DNA from: an uncultured Alphaproteobacteria bacterium | Lineage (GTDB): Bacteria; Pseudomonadota; Alphaproteobacteria; Thalassobaculales; Thalassobaculaceae | Length of the DNA: 64,000 nt | Direction of reading: 5' to 3' | NCBI GenBank assembly: GCA_902629125.1 | Contig: CACOPQ010000002.1 | Span: 1 to 64,000 of the forward strand | Shown here: positions 35,113-44,886 of the stretch, piece by piece | How the letters are laid out: each line of letters opens with the position of its first letter | How positions within the stretch are numbered: the stretch's first letter is position 1 | Notes under the pieces: model-generated | The model's input: the letters and a program-made list of their open reading frames with translations, nothing else | Database searches by the model: none | Told to the model about the DNA's origin: nothing | Program-made: the position numbers and the translations under genes

Positions 35113-36747
35113 TTATTTGCGGTATCTAAAAACTTCTTCCATCAAATTTGCTGTAGACGGGTCTAAATTAGAGGCGATGGTTTTGTTTTGTAAAAGCGGC
35201 AATATTTCATTAGTCAGTTCCTTGCCAAGCTCTACACCCCATTGATCAAAGCTGTTGATGTTCCACAGCGCCCCCTGGACGAAAGCTTTGTGTTCATAAA
35301 TAGCTATTAATTGTCCTAGTATATTCGGGGTCAATTGTTTGAATAGAAACATTGTTGAAGGGCGGTTTCCTGCGAATGAAGAATGTGGCGCAAGACGGTC
35401 GGAATCTTCATCTGAAAGCCCGCAGTCGCCTAATCTTTTTGTTGTTTCTTTTAGATTGCGGCCAGTCATCAGGGCTCTAGATTGTGCGAGACAATTAGCT
35501 AGCAATACCTCTTGATGTCCTGCAAATTCTTCGTCGGAAACCGCAGCAATCAGGAAATCACATGGGATAACAGATGTTCCTTGATGTAGAAGCTGAAAGA
35601 AAGAATGTTGGGCATTCGTACCCTCTGCTCCCCAAACTACAGCAGCAGTTTTTTTAGTCATTTTATTACCGAGTTTGTCGACAGATTTGCCATTTGATTC
35701 CATTTCTAACTGCTGAATGTATGAGACAAAATTTTGAAGGCGATAATCATATGGAATTATAGCACGCGACCCAAAATTCAAAATGGACGTGTACCAGATT
35801 TCGAGCATTCCGAGAATTAGAGGTAAGTTCATTTCTGGTGCGGTGTTTTGAAAATGCTCATCTATTGTGCGAGCACCTCGTAAGAATTCTTTGAAATTCT
35901 CGGAACCAATACCCAAAGCAATTGTCAAGCCTACAGCTGACCATAAAGAAAAGCGACCACCAACCCATTCCCAGATCTCAAAAATATTTTGGTCTACAAT
36001 TCCAAAAGAATTTGCGCGATTTTTGTTTCCGGTTATTGCTACAAAATGTTTTGATAAGGAGGATGGTCCAAGTCTTTCAAGCATCCATTTTTTCATGGTT
36101 TCGGCATTGAGGATGGTTTCTTGCGTAGAGAATGTCTTGGATGCGATAACCACAAGTGTCGTTGCAGGGTCTAGTTTGCGTAATTTGGCTTGTAAGTCTG
36201 AACTGTCAGCATTTCCTACAAAGTCGATCTGTATATGTGGGGTTTGATACGAAGTTAGTGCTTTTAATACCATCATTGGTCCGGTAAGAGAGCCTCCTGA
36301 TCCAATATGCAGGATATTAGTAAAACGCCTGTCTGTAAGGCCTTTTTTACAACCATTCCTAATTGAATCGGCAAAAGACATCATCTCGTCAAGCTGTCTA
36401 TGGACCTCTGGGACGATATTTTTCCCTTGGACAGTTATAACACTACTCTTTGGCGTTCTTAGAGCAACGTGAAGAGCTGGTCTTTTCTCAGTATTATTTA
36501 GGATTGCGCCACTAAAAAGGCCTTCCCTTATCTTATCAACCTCCTGGATGGTTGCGAGTTCCTGTAAATCTTTTAAAACTTGTTGGTCTATGAGGTTTTT
36601 TGATAAATCAACGAAAAGATTATTTAGGCGGAAGGAAAATACATCATGCCGTTGCGGATCCTTTTGAAACTGGTCTAAAATTGACGCGTGGTTGAACTTT
36701 CGGCGAGCTTTTTCTAATTTGTTCCAGACAAGATCTCGTTCTCTCAT
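35113..36747 (-). CDS. pgi: Glucose-6-phosphate isomerase
   Basis: A 544-aa enzyme of the E. coli-type length, interconverting glucose-6-P and fructose-6-P. LHIGSGGSLTGPMMV, VVIASKTFSTQETILNA (phosphate loop), WVGGRFSLWSAVGL, QQLEMESNGKSVD with the base Glu, and the GAEGTNAQHSFFQLLHQG His region are all present. It shows that glycolysis or the Entner-Doudoroff/gluconeogenic route is used. It lies 42 bp downstream of the PilZ gene on the same strand and may share its transcript. Confidence 0.95.
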   Translation of the reverse strand: MRERDLVWNKLEKARRKFNHASILDQFQKDPQRHDVFSFRLNNLFVDLSKNLIDQQVLKDLQELATIQEVDKIREGLFSGAILNNTEKRPALHVALRTPKSSVITVQGKNIVPEVHRQLDEMMSFADSIRNGCKKGLTDRRFTNILHIGSGGSLTGPMMVLKALTSYQTPHIQIDFVGNADSSDLQAKLRKLDPATTLVVIASKTFSTQETILNAETMKKWMLERLGPSSLSKHFVAITGNKNRANSFGIVDQNIFEIWEWVGGRFSLWSAVGLTIALGIGSENFKEFLRGARTIDEHFQNTAPEMNLPLILGMLEIWYTSILNFGSRAIIPYDYRLQNFVSYIQQLEMESNGKSVDKLGNKMTKKTAAVVWGAEGTNAQHSFFQLLHQGTSVIPCDFLIAAVSDEEFAGHQEVLLANCLAQSRALMTGRNLKETTKRLGDCGLSDEDSDRLAPHSSFAGNRPSTMFLFKQLTPNILGQLIAIYEHKAFVQGALWNINSFDQWGVELGKELTNEILPLLQNKTIASNLDPSTANLMEEVFRYRK

Positions 36748-36789
36748 TTTTTCCCAATCGATAAGTGCATTGGATTTGTAATGCTTTAG

Positions 36790-37137
36790 TTATTTAAGTG
36801 GAAGCGTGCTTCTGTGAGTAAGATACTTTTCTAAAATCGTAAAGTTCTCGCTTGAAAGGTTTTCAAATTGAAACGCAGTCTGTTCTGCTTGATCATCCAC
36901 TCTAGTCACTTTCAAAGCAATCTTCATTGTTACAGGTTTTTGATTTTTAAGTGGCATACTCAGTATAGCGAGCAATTCTTGTTCTTTTTTGAAGATGTCT
37001 ATTCCATTGGAAATTGCTAATCCGCCTAAACTGCAATCAATGACTCGGAATTCATTTTCTTCGAAGATGAGCACTAAATTAGAATGTTGCCTCCGATCTC
37101 GTCTTTTTTCTTGGTTGCGCATTCTTATTACGGTCAA
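36790..37137 (-). CDS. PilZ domain protein
   Basis: A 115-aa single PilZ domain, a cyclic di-GMP receptor fold. The ligand signature is visible as RRDRRQ (the RxxxR loop) near 12-17 and DCSLGGLAI (D-x-S-x-x-G) near 35. The predicted start is TTG with AGGAG six bases upstream; the first ATG is at codon 6. It probably acts as a small effector linking c-di-GMP to an unknown target. It precedes pgi on the same strand. Confidence 0.8.
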   Translation of the reverse strand: MTVIRMRNQEKRRDRRQHSNLVLIFEENEFRVIDCSLGGLAISNGIDIFKKEQELLAILSMPLKNQKPVTMKIALKVTRVDDQAEQTAFQFENLSSENFTILEKYLTHRSTLPLK

Positions 37138-37388
37138 TGCTAACTCCTACAAGTTTGTTTCACTTTTCAAATTACTTATTTATTATGCCGGACTTTTTGC
37201 AAATAATTGTTGTGACGAAGGATTGATATTTTAATAAGTTTCAGTTCAATTTACACTAAAATATAAAGACATTACAGAAGCAACCAATTTTGATTTGTCT
37301 CAAGTTTGATAGTTCCAGGATTGCAATTCATCTGTTAGAAGTCTTTTGTTACACGACTGTGCACGGATTAGGGGAGAAGGAATAGGAG

Positions 37389-38255
37389 ATGGCGAAAATA
37401 AATTTAAACCCGTTATCAGTTTCCGTTGGTGCCGAAATATTAGATTTTGATATAACGAATTTCGATGCCGTAAAATTTAAAGACATAAGAATTGCTTTAG
37501 ATACTTATGGGGGGCTCCTTTTTCGGAGCCAGGAACTTTCGCCGGAAAGTTTTGTAAAATTTAGTAAAATGTTTGGTGATTTAGACCATGCTCCACAAAT
37601 GGAGAATGGTAAAACAGCTGTCGACGGGTTTCCTGAAATCTATATCGTTTCCAACATTTTGGATGATAATGATAAACCTATCGGCTCACTGGGCGCAGGC
37701 GAAGCTGTTTGGCATACAGATATGTCGTATTTGCCCAATCCACCCGATTTCTCGATGCTTTACGCAATTGAGGTGCCGCCAGAAGGTGGTAATACTTCGT
37801 TGTGCGGCATGGCAGCAGCTTATGACGCGTTGCCCGAGAAACTCCGCGATAGCATTAAGAAGAAGGTGATTAAGCATGATGGCACCTATAACTCAGGCGG
37901 CTTTTTGCGTAAGGGTGTTCGCGAAGATAATGACCCTATGACATGTGAAGGGCAATCGCACCCGATAGTGTGTGCGCATCCTCGCAACGGAAGGCCTGTC
38001 CTATATCTTGGAAGAAGAAAGAATGCTTACATAGTCGGATTGGATAGAGAGGCATCAGAAACACTTTTGGATACCTTGTGGGAATATGCAGCACTTGCAA
38101 GTAACTCCTACATGCACAAGTGGCGAGTTGGCGATTTATTGCTATGGGATAATAGAGCCACCATGCACCGCCGTGATCCATTTGATAACAGCGCTAGAAG
38201 ATTGATGCAAAGAACACAGATTAGGGGAGCGTCGCCTCCAGCAAGTTTTCACTAA
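37389..38255 (+). CDS. TauD/TfdA family 2-oxoglutarate-dependent dioxygenase
   Basis: 288 aa. The iron facial triad is visible as VWHTDMSYL (HxD near 108-110) and LLWDNRATMHRRDPF (distal His near 260). RRLMQRTQIRG supplies the 2-oxoglutarate Arg. The N-terminal LSVSVGAEILDFDITN is a family feature. Members hydroxylate sulfonates, phenoxyacetates, carnitine precursors and others, so the substrate is open. GGAGA lies just before the ATG. It converges on a serine hydrolase with a terminator hairpin between. Confidence 0.9.
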   Translation: MAKINLNPLSVSVGAEILDFDITNFDAVKFKDIRIALDTYGGLLFRSQELSPESFVKFSKMFGDLDHAPQMENGKTAVDGFPEIYIVSNILDDNDKPIGSLGAGEAVWHTDMSYLPNPPDFSMLYAIEVPPEGGNTSLCGMAAAYDALPEKLRDSIKKKVIKHDGTYNSGGFLRKGVREDNDPMTCEGQSHPIVCAHPRNGRPVLYLGRRKNAYIVGLDREASETLLDTLWEYAALASNSYMHKWRVGDLLLWDNRATMHRRDPFDNSARRLMQRTQIRGASPPASFH

Positions 38256-38267
38256 ACACGATGTTGT

Positions 38268-38301
38268 AAAGTTATCCTAACCCGTTTGACCTGATAACTT
38301 T
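38268..38301. terminator. Bidirectional terminator hairpin
   Basis: AAAGTTATC and GATAACTTT pair across a 16-nt loop that contains the stop of the leftward serine hydrolase. A T-rich stretch follows on the plus side and an A-rich one on the other. It sits between two convergent genes only 16 bp apart and serves at least the dioxygenase transcript. Confidence 0.55.
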
Positions 38302-39396
38302 TAAAACTTTTTGACAAAACTCATTGTAAGCAGAGCCTTCGAGCCAGCGTGTAACACAAACAAGTTCAAAGTCAGGTTCAATCCAGATAAAATTACCACC
38401 AAATCCGACAGCACATACGCTATTACGCGAAGCGTTAGTCAGGCGCTTCCCGCTATTATTTAACCACCAGAATAGCCCATAATCTGGGTTTACGCGGCAA
38501 GGTGAAAGTGCTTGGCTGATATAATTTTCTGACAAAAGCTGTTTTCCATTCCAACGTCCTCGGTTCAACATGAGTAAACCTACGCGCGCCTGATCCAACG
38601 TGTTGATGAATAATCCTCCACCCCAGTGCGATCCGCCGGACACTGACTGAATTTGTCGACCTTCTAAATTTATCCAAGAATTCTTGTAGCCGTGCCACTC
38701 CCAGGTTGGGCTGGCACTAATCGGATCCATTATCCTTTTTTTAAGCAAATCAGGTAGTGGCTGTTTAGCTACTCGGAGCAAGGCAAGTGATAAGCGATTA
38801 ACTCGAACATCATTGTACTCCCAGTGAGTTCCAGGTTTCTTTAATTGTCTCTGTGTCCCTTTGGTCGTGTTGTCGCTTGGTTGAATCGTTAAATCCCGGT
38901 TATGGTCGACCTGGTCTGGTTTTCCCCATAATTCACCATGCCATTCACTGGTCATCTGTAACATCTGCCGCCAAGTGATATCTTTGTTTTGATCGCTATC
39001 AAACCCACCGTCGTCGACAAGCTTTCTGATAGGATCGTCAAAGCTCGGGATAATGCCATCATCTAGCAATAGCCCCGCGCAAATCGACAGAAAGCTCTTG
39101 GCGACTGAAAACGTTATATCGGGACGAGAAATATCTCCCCATTTAGTTAATATTTTACCCTTTAAAAGAATAATCCCATGTGGCCCCTCTCTAGGACGTG
39201 TTTTTCCTATTATGTCACCCCAAGGTGGCGGTTCGGCAAATGCTCGGTTTTCAAGGGCTTTTTGGATGTTTCGGTCTAATTTTGCCTCGTTTTTGAGCGC
39301 AAAGTTGACTGCCGGTTGCAGTCGTTCCCGCCAAAAAGCACGCTCTGATGACCATTTTTGGTCTGTGGTGGGAAAATAATTTGAATGATCAAGCAT
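38272..39396 (-). CDS. Class C beta-lactamase-type serine hydrolase
   Basis: 374 aa. SVAKSFLS near 111 is the SxxK motif with nucleophile Ser, EYNDVR near 195 is the YxN equivalent, and SGGSHWGGGLF near 250 stands for the KTG/HxG box. Without a signal peptide it is probably a cytosolic esterase- or peptidase-like member and not a secreted beta-lactamase. It is read leftward toward the dioxygenase. No operon partner; the CinA-like gene lies 64 bp upstream on the same strand. Confidence 0.85.
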   Translation of the reverse strand: MLDHSNYFPTTDQKWSSERAFWRERLQPAVNFALKNEAKLDRNIQKALENRAFAEPPPWGDIIGKTRPREGPHGIILLKGKILTKWGDISRPDITFSVAKSFLSICAGLLLDDGIIPSFDDPIRKLVDDGGFDSDQNKDITWRQMLQMTSEWHGELWGKPDQVDHNRDLTIQPSDNTTKGTQRQLKKPGTHWEYNDVRVNRLSLALLRVAKQPLPDLLKKRIMDPISASPTWEWHGYKNSWINLEGRQIQSVSGGSHWGGGLFINTLDQARVGLLMLNRGRWNGKQLLSENYISQALSPCRVNPDYGLFWWLNNSGKRLTNASRNSVCAVGFGGNFIWIEPDFELVCVTRWLEGSAYNEFCQKVLKVIRSNGLG

Positions 39397-39460
39397 TGTA
39401 AACGCTCACTGAATAAATAGATGATTGAAATAATGAAAAGTTATTTGAAAGCGGATTACA

Positions 39461-40732
39461 TTAGCGTTTCTCGAAATCTATACGCTCGTCAATAGGAAGT
39501 TTCATAAGGTGCCGACGAAACACATCCAAAGTCAGCTCAATCGCTCCCAGACGCACCCATTCATGACCACCTAGTATTCTGGCTTTTCTGCAATAAGAGC
39601 CACCCATTGTCGATATACCTATAATAATATCGCCGCCAGCTTCGATGCCATCCTTGTCTTGATCGATATTTAACAGTGTGGCGAAGGCATAGGTTGAAGC
39701 CGCCTCAGTTCTGAGAGCAGTAGAAATTTTTTCTGCACTCTCAGTGTTAAAAGAAATAGCTTCCTCCTGTAAAGTAAGGTTGACGGCCCGAGATAATTCT
39801 TTGAGATTTCTAGAAACTAAACTTCTTATTACGGGGTCCGGGTCTCCAACTGGGGGGTTCAGGCGGGCTGAAATTGCACCGCTTGTATACATTTCAGCTG
39901 TAGCAAGAGTTGAATTTGTTCTGGCCAATTCTGCTAAAATTGATCCTTCCAGCGTTGCACTGTCTTCAGCAATTATAAAATTTCCAAATCTTTCCCTTAC
40001 AGTCTCTGTTATAGGTTGCAGTATTTTCTCTGTTTCAGACTCATTTTCTGCCTGAATAACAATCTTTGTTTCAAGTTGTGGATAATGAGCTTGAAAACCA
40101 AGTTTAACGAATTCTTTATTTTTATCTGTTTCAATATCATTTAACATCTGATCTGCACGAGACTCTCCAATTCCAAATGAATGAAAGCGTTTAAGCGTCG
40201 TCAGTTTTTTAACGCCACTCATTTCGAGTAAGCGCGGTATTATTTGTTCGTCCAACATACGCTTCATTTCTCTCGGCACCCCGGGCGTGAAAAAGAATCT
40301 TGCATTGCCAATATCAATCGCAAAACCGCACGCTGTGCCTATTGGATTATCAATAAATTCCGCGCCTTCCGGGAGTAACGCTTGTTTTTTATTGTTTGGA
40401 GGCATGGTCCTACCTCGTCTCTCATAAAAAGTTAGCATCTTATCTAACCATGCCTGGTTTAATTTGAGTTTTACACCTGCAGCTTCTGCCGCAATTTCTT
40501 GTGATAAATCGTCAACTGTAGGTCCTAATCCACCGTTTACGATAACAATATCTGCTCGTTTGGAGGCTTGTTCAAACGCTTCTCGCAGGTCTTCACGGCT
40601 GTCTCCAACAATTGTACCCCAGTGCATTTTTAAGCTTACTTCGTTAAGGCGACTAGCCATGTGACTGTAGTTTGTGTTGACAGTTTTACCGGTTAAAATT
40701 TCATCACCAGTACACAGTATTTCAATTAACAT
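39461..40732 (-). CDS. cinA: CinA family protein with degenerate C-terminal amidase motif
   Basis: 423 aa. The N-terminal MoCF-biosynthesis-like domain (about 1-170) is well kept: ILCTGDEILTGKTVNTNYSHMA, VNGGLGPTVDDLS and FTPGVPREMKRM. This part hydrolyses ADP-ribose in characterised CinA. The C-terminal PncC-like domain normally carries AESCTGG with a catalytic Ser for NMN deamidation; here the segment reads AEMYTSG, so the Ser is replaced by Met. Deamidase activity is therefore doubtful. It is 98 bp downstream of a 2-hydroxyacid dehydrogenase gene. Confidence 0.82.
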   Translation of the reverse strand: MLIEILCTGDEILTGKTVNTNYSHMASRLNEVSLKMHWGTIVGDSREDLREAFEQASKRADIVIVNGGLGPTVDDLSQEIAAEAAGVKLKLNQAWLDKMLTFYERRGRTMPPNNKKQALLPEGAEFIDNPIGTACGFAIDIGNARFFFTPGVPREMKRMLDEQIIPRLLEMSGVKKLTTLKRFHSFGIGESRADQMLNDIETDKNKEFVKLGFQAHYPQLETKIVIQAENESETEKILQPITETVRERFGNFIIAEDSATLEGSILAELARTNSTLATAEMYTSGAISARLNPPVGDPDPVIRSLVSRNLKELSRAVNLTLQEEAISFNTESAEKISTALRTEAASTYAFATLLNIDQDKDGIEAGGDIIIGISTMGGSYCRKARILGGHEWVRLGAIELTLDVFRRHLMKLPIDERIDFEKR

Positions 40733-40830
40733 TTTTTTATCTCAACAATAGGTTTAAAAATATTCCGTCTATAAGTGGTGTCTATAATTGATACCTTTAA
40801 CGTCACAACTTTCTTTAGATCAGAGGTCGT

Positions 40831-41805
40831 TCATCTAGGGTCGTATACTATGTCCTCTCGAGGTATGGTCTCGTCCCTCAAAAACGATTTTATATTGGTT
40901 ATCGCTCGCTCCGAGATATCATCAAAATTATCCAGCGTAGCTCCAGCGCAATGCGGGGAAATCACAGTATTTTCTAACTCTAGAAGGGACGCATTATCGG
41001 GTGGCTCTTTTGAAAAAGTATCGAGGGCTGCTGAAAATAATTGCCCTGTCTCTAGCGCCTCTACTAGTGCAGTCTCGTCGATAAGACCGCCCCTAGCGCA
41101 ATTTATGAGCATAGCACCTTTTTTTATATTTTTTATCGCTTTTTTGTCTATAAGGTTCCTCGTATCGGCATTCAGTGGGCAGTGAAGGGTGATAATATCT
41201 GAAAGTTTAAGAATCTGACTAAGATCAACCCGTTTCAGGTTCAGCGTTCTATGCAATTTTTGTGGTGCTGGCACAGGATCACAATAAAGAATATTTACTC
41301 CAAAGGCATATAAAAGCTTAGCAACTTGACGCCCAATAGCTCCTAGTCCAACAATACCAACTGTTTTTCCATGTATATGTTGATTGGAACCCCGTGCAAT
41401 CTCTTTTTCCCATGATCCGGCGCGAGTACTTTTGTCAAAAGTTACAAGTTGACGGCTGGCAGCGAGCATCATCATCAGGGTATGCTCAGCTACAGGAACA
41501 GCATTACCTGCATTCAATCTACCAACACCTATTTTATGCTCTATACAGTAGTCTAAGTCTATATTATCTACACCGGCCCCTAATTTTTGTATATACAATA
41601 AATTTTCTGCCTCAGCAAGGAGTTTTTCGTTTAAAGGGGCACCCATGACTAATGCCGCAGTTGCATTCTTTATCGCAGTTTTTCTTTCTTTAAACGTAGT
41701 CCGATCTATCGGAACAAGGGTCCAACCTCGAGGTAATTTTGAGAGAAGTTTGCCCGAGATAATTGGCGAAAAGCGATCGAGTAAGGCTACCGTTACAGAG
41801 TCCAT
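40831..41805 (-). CDS. D-isomer-specific 2-hydroxyacid dehydrogenase
   Basis: About 324 aa. The Rossmann motif GIVGLGAIGRQVAKLL is near 148. The catalytic residues are Arg in NCARGGLID, Glu in SKEPPDN and His in SPHCAGAT. It reduces a 2-keto acid or oxidises a D-2-hydroxyacid with NAD(P)H. The track start is TTG; I prefer the ATG at 41803-41805, which has AGGA nine bases upstream. It may belong to the catabolic gene group of 40.8-47.3 kb. A second family member begins at 63.7 kb. Confidence 0.88.
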   Translation of the reverse strand: MDSVTVALLDRFSPIISGKLLSKLPRGWTLVPIDRTTFKERKTAIKNATAALVMGAPLNEKLLAEAENLLYIQKLGAGVDNIDLDYCIEHKIGVGRLNAGNAVPVAEHTLMMMLAASRQLVTFDKSTRAGSWEKEIARGSNQHIHGKTVGIVGLGAIGRQVAKLLYAFGVNILYCDPVPAPQKLHRTLNLKRVDLSQILKLSDIITLHCPLNADTRNLIDKKAIKNIKKGAMLINCARGGLIDETALVEALETGQLFSAALDTFSKEPPDNASLLELENTVISPHCAGATLDNFDDISERAITNIKSFLRDETIPREDIVYDPR

Positions 41806-41882
41806 AAGGAACAATCCTAGAAATTGTTAGGGTGCGTCAAGATTATCCTACAAACTAAAAAAGTTGTCATTACGATAACCAT

Positions 41883-42794
41883 TCAGATCATTCCTAATGC
41901 CTCAGTAATAAATTGCCTGTTTACATAGTCTGCTGCGTTCCTTCCTCGCCTTTTGGCAATTGATCTTATCAGAGCACTCTCATCTATCAAACATTGAATG
42001 CCTTCTATACTAAATTCACCATTTACCGAAAACATATCTTCTTCAGTATATTCTTTCCATGCTGCATCTGCGTGCTTTCCAGAAATACCAGTTTCTTTGA
42101 TAGCTATGTCTCGCATAAGTTTTTGATCACTAAAAAAAAGTCGATGAGCTTTGATGAAAGCTCTCATAAAACCCGTAAGCAATTTTGAATTGTTTTGGGC
42201 CCAGCGTGCGTCGACATTTAAGGAAGTGAACTGAAAGTGAGGAAAATAACTTTTGGGTTCTACTATGGAATTAAATCCCTGTTCTAATGCGATTTGATTT
42301 AATGGTGTGCCTTGGAGGCCAGCATCTATTTCTTCTGATTGAAGTTTTTCCCACCGCGCTAGGATTGGACCAACTTCAGCCAACTCATAATCTTTTGGAT
42401 AATTCAGTCCTTTTGTCTCGAGTATTTTCATTATCAATGACGAGCTCCCCGCTAATTTTGAGGACACACCAATTACCTTGTTCTTTAAATCACTGAATTC
42501 CTTTATTGATGGTTTAGCAATAAGCGAAAATGGCAGTTTATTAATATTACCACCTATTATTGTTAGAGTGCCACCTGCCTCATGACTAAGAATAACGTGT
42601 TCCGTAACCCCAAGTGCAAGCTGCACCTTACCCTTTTCAAGTCGTGCCGTTACTTCGTCAATAGGTTCGTGCAATTCGATATCAACTTGCAGGTTCTCTT
42701 CTTTAAAAAGATCGCAGTGGGTGGCAACCCATATAGGCATGTTAAAATAATTTCGTGAAACCGCTGCAAGTTTTATTGTTTGGGTGGAGTTCAT
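41883..42794 (-). CDS. NMT1/THI5-like substrate-binding domain protein lacking a signal peptide
   Basis: 303 aa. IKLAAVSRNYFNMPIWVATHCDLFKEENLQVDIEL is the typical opening of NMT1/SsuA binding proteins, followed by KVQLALGVTEHVIL and IGVSSKLAGSSSLIMK. There is no signal peptide or lipobox, and no ABC permease or ATPase nearby. It may therefore be a cytosolic enzyme or sensor on the same fold (THI5-like synthases and hydroxyphthalate decarboxylases are precedents). It is divergent from the maleate isomerase-like gene, sharing a 100-bp promoter region. Confidence 0.72.
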   Translation of the reverse strand: MNSTQTIKLAAVSRNYFNMPIWVATHCDLFKEENLQVDIELHEPIDEVTARLEKGKVQLALGVTEHVILSHEAGGTLTIIGGNINKLPFSLIAKPSIKEFSDLKNKVIGVSSKLAGSSSLIMKILETKGLNYPKDYELAEVGPILARWEKLQSEEIDAGLQGTPLNQIALEQGFNSIVEPKSYFPHFQFTSLNVDARWAQNNSKLLTGFMRAFIKAHRLFFSDQKLMRDIAIKETGISGKHADAAWKEYTEEDMFSVNGEFSIEGIQCLIDESALIRSIAKRRGRNAADYVNRQFITEALGMI

Positions 42795-42894
42795 ATTTTT
42801 ATCAAATCTTTAGTTTCATAGTTGTTAATTCAGTAAGCATCTTGTTAAGATTTTACAAACTGAAAATAATTTATCTCAGCTGAGAGGGTCTAAA

Positions 42895-43638
42895 ATGGAA
42901 ACTTCTGCTAAACGTGTTTATGGTGCCAAAGCTCGCATGGCGCTCATGGTACCATCAACTAATACTGTAGCGGAAACCGAATTTTGGGAAATGGCACCGG
43001 ATGGAATAACTATACATACTTCGCGAATGCCGTTTTTCGCTGAACGGTTTGAAAAGCCTTTCGATGAAATGGAAAGCCATTTGCCCCGTGTAATAGACGA
43101 AGTAAATTCTGCAGAACCAGATGTTATCGCTTATGCTTGCACAGCTAGTTCAGCCAAAGGTAACCCAAAAGTGTATGAAACTGAGCTTTCAAAAAAGACA
43201 GGGAAGCCAACAGTAACCGCAGCAGCGGCACTTGTAGAGGCAATGAGAGTTTTTAAAGCTAAGAACATAATTATGATCACACCATATCCCCAGGAAACCA
43301 ATGATAAAGAATGCGGATTCTTCAAAGAGAATGGGGTTGAGGTTATACAGGACGAAAGTATTATCGTGGACGAATCACAGCAAAAATTTAAAAACATGAA
43401 CCGGGTCCCGAGTGATTTAATTGTGGAAAGAGCCATAAACTTGGGCAGTCAAAAAAATGTCGAAGCAGTGGTTTTAAGCTGTTGCGATATGCCTACTTTA
43501 GCAGCGATTCCCAAGATCGAGAGCGCGCTCGGTAAACCGGTTACATCAAGTACGCAATCATTATTTTGGCGAACGATGAAAGCAGCAAAGCTCCCTGACC
43601 AAATCAAGGGTAGGGGGCTGCTTTTTGAGATGTCCTAA
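42895..43638 (+). CDS. Maleate isomerase/Asp-Glu racemase family protein
   Basis: 247 aa. ARMALMVPSTNTVAETEF is the maleate isomerase/arylmalonate decarboxylase opening with the substrate-binding Asn. The paired catalytic cysteines lie in AYACTASSAKG near 82 and LSCCDMPT near 201. Members isomerise maleate to fumarate, decarboxylate arylmalonates or racemise amino acids, using both Cys. GAGAGGG precedes the ATG. It is followed after 28 bp by an Old Yellow Enzyme gene, so the two are probably co-expressed. Confidence 0.83.
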   Translation: METSAKRVYGAKARMALMVPSTNTVAETEFWEMAPDGITIHTSRMPFFAERFEKPFDEMESHLPRVIDEVNSAEPDVIAYACTASSAKGNPKVYETELSKKTGKPTVTAAAALVEAMRVFKAKNIIMITPYPQETNDKECGFFKENGVEVIQDESIIVDESQQKFKNMNRVPSDLIVERAINLGSQKNVEAVVLSCCDMPTLAAIPKIESALGKPVTSSTQSLFWRTMKAAKLPDQIKGRGLLFEMS

Positions 43639-43666
43639 AAATTTATAAGCAAAGTTTGGTAAAGTT

Positions 43667-44821
43667 ATGAATTCACCTCTTTTATTTTCACCTTTTACTC
43701 TCAGAGATATAGAACTTAAAAACCGAGTAGTGATTGCTCCAATGCATCAGTATTCGGGCGTTAGAGGTTTTCCTACTGATTGGCATGTTATGAGCGTAGG
43801 GCGTTACGCTGCAGGTGGAGCAGGTCTTGTTTTCGTTGAGTCAACAAAAGTAGAACGAAGAGGTTGTGGAACAGTTGGTGATCTTGGTTTGTGGAATGAC
43901 GAATTTATTCCTCACTTCAAAAAAATATCTGACTTTATTAGATTGCATGGCTCTTGCCCCGGTATTCAATTGGGTCATAGTGGAAGAAAGGCTCGAAGGT
44001 ATAGGCCTTGGGAAGGAGGAAAACCCCTCGACCCTTTGCCAGAAATTGAAGATTGGGAAAGCTGGGAATTAGTCTCCTCGACAGGCGAAGGTGATCCCGG
44101 GGATCCACCCCCTCGTTCACTATCCGTCGATGAAGTCCAAGACATTGTCCAAAAATGGGGAGATGCCGCTGAACGCGCTAACAAAGCCGGTTTTGATGTC
44201 TTGGAGATCCATGCAGCCCATGGTTATTTAATACACCAATTTCTCTCACCTCATGTTAATCGCCGGAATGATAGATACGGTGGGTCGGAGGAAAATAGAA
44301 TGAGGTTTGCCTTAGAAATCGTGGAGGAAGTACGTTCACGATGGCCCGACGGTAAACCATTATTTGTTAGATTGTCGGTTGAAGATGATGCGGGCTGGGG
44401 ACCCGATGAGAATGTTAGGCTTTCCGTTCTACTCAAGCAAAAAGGCGTTGATGTGATAGATTGTTCATCAGGAGGTATAAAAGGGGCGCCGGTAGTTAGC
44501 GCCGGGCCGGTTGGGTATGGGTATCAAGTACCATATGCAGATAAGCTTAAAGCAGAAGCTAAAATAAATACCATGGCTGTAGGTTTGATCGTGCACGCTG
44601 ACCAAGCAGAAGAAATCCTCCAAAAACAAAGGGCTGATCTAATTGCTATAGCAAGAGAGGCGATGCATAATCCAAATTGGCCCATTGATGCGGCACAAAA
44701 GCTTGGAGTCTCGAGTTCTTATAGCCTCATGCCTAGCCCTTATGAATATTGGCTTGAAAAACGCTCAAAGCAGGTGCAGAACCTTGTCCCATCTACGCAT
44801 TCAAAGGGTATTGCAATCTGA
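43667..44821 (+). CDS. Old Yellow Enzyme family NADH:flavin oxidoreductase (YqjM/NamA-like)
   Basis: A 384-aa FMN-dependent TIM barrel that reduces activated C=C bonds. IAPMHQYSGVRGFPTDWH is the YqjM-type opening, GIQLGHSGRKA the FMN loop, and HAAHGYLIHQFLSPHVNRRNDRYGGSEENR the classical catalytic segment with His-x-x-His and the Tyr following. Residues IAREAMHNPNWPIDAA close the phosphate site. Located between a maleate isomerase-like gene and a gamma-glutamyltransferase, all on the plus strand. Confidence 0.92.
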   Translation: MNSPLLFSPFTLRDIELKNRVVIAPMHQYSGVRGFPTDWHVMSVGRYAAGGAGLVFVESTKVERRGCGTVGDLGLWNDEFIPHFKKISDFIRLHGSCPGIQLGHSGRKARRYRPWEGGKPLDPLPEIEDWESWELVSSTGEGDPGDPPPRSLSVDEVQDIVQKWGDAAERANKAGFDVLEIHAAHGYLIHQFLSPHVNRRNDRYGGSEENRMRFALEIVEEVRSRWPDGKPLFVRLSVEDDAGWGPDENVRLSVLLKQKGVDVIDCSSGGIKGAPVVSAGPVGYGYQVPYADKLKAEAKINTMAVGLIVHADQAEEILQKQRADLIAIAREAMHNPNWPIDAAQKLGVSSSYSLMPSPYEYWLEKRSKQVQNLVPSTHSKGIAI

Positions 44822-44886
44822 CTTATACATCTCATTGCCAGTGAAGGTTACAATAGGTACTTAGAAAGAACTTTGGAGGTAAGAAA

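Noticed and set aside
41883-42794. Periplasmic ABC transporter binding protein for a nearby importer.
   Set aside because: No signal peptide, no lipobox, and no permease or ATPase genes are adjacent.
42872-42894. CTGAGAGGG near the maleate isomerase-like start, suggesting a TPP riboswitch (THI box).
   Set aside because: Only this short motif is present, right at the ribosome site. The other conserved arms of the riboswitch are missing upstream.
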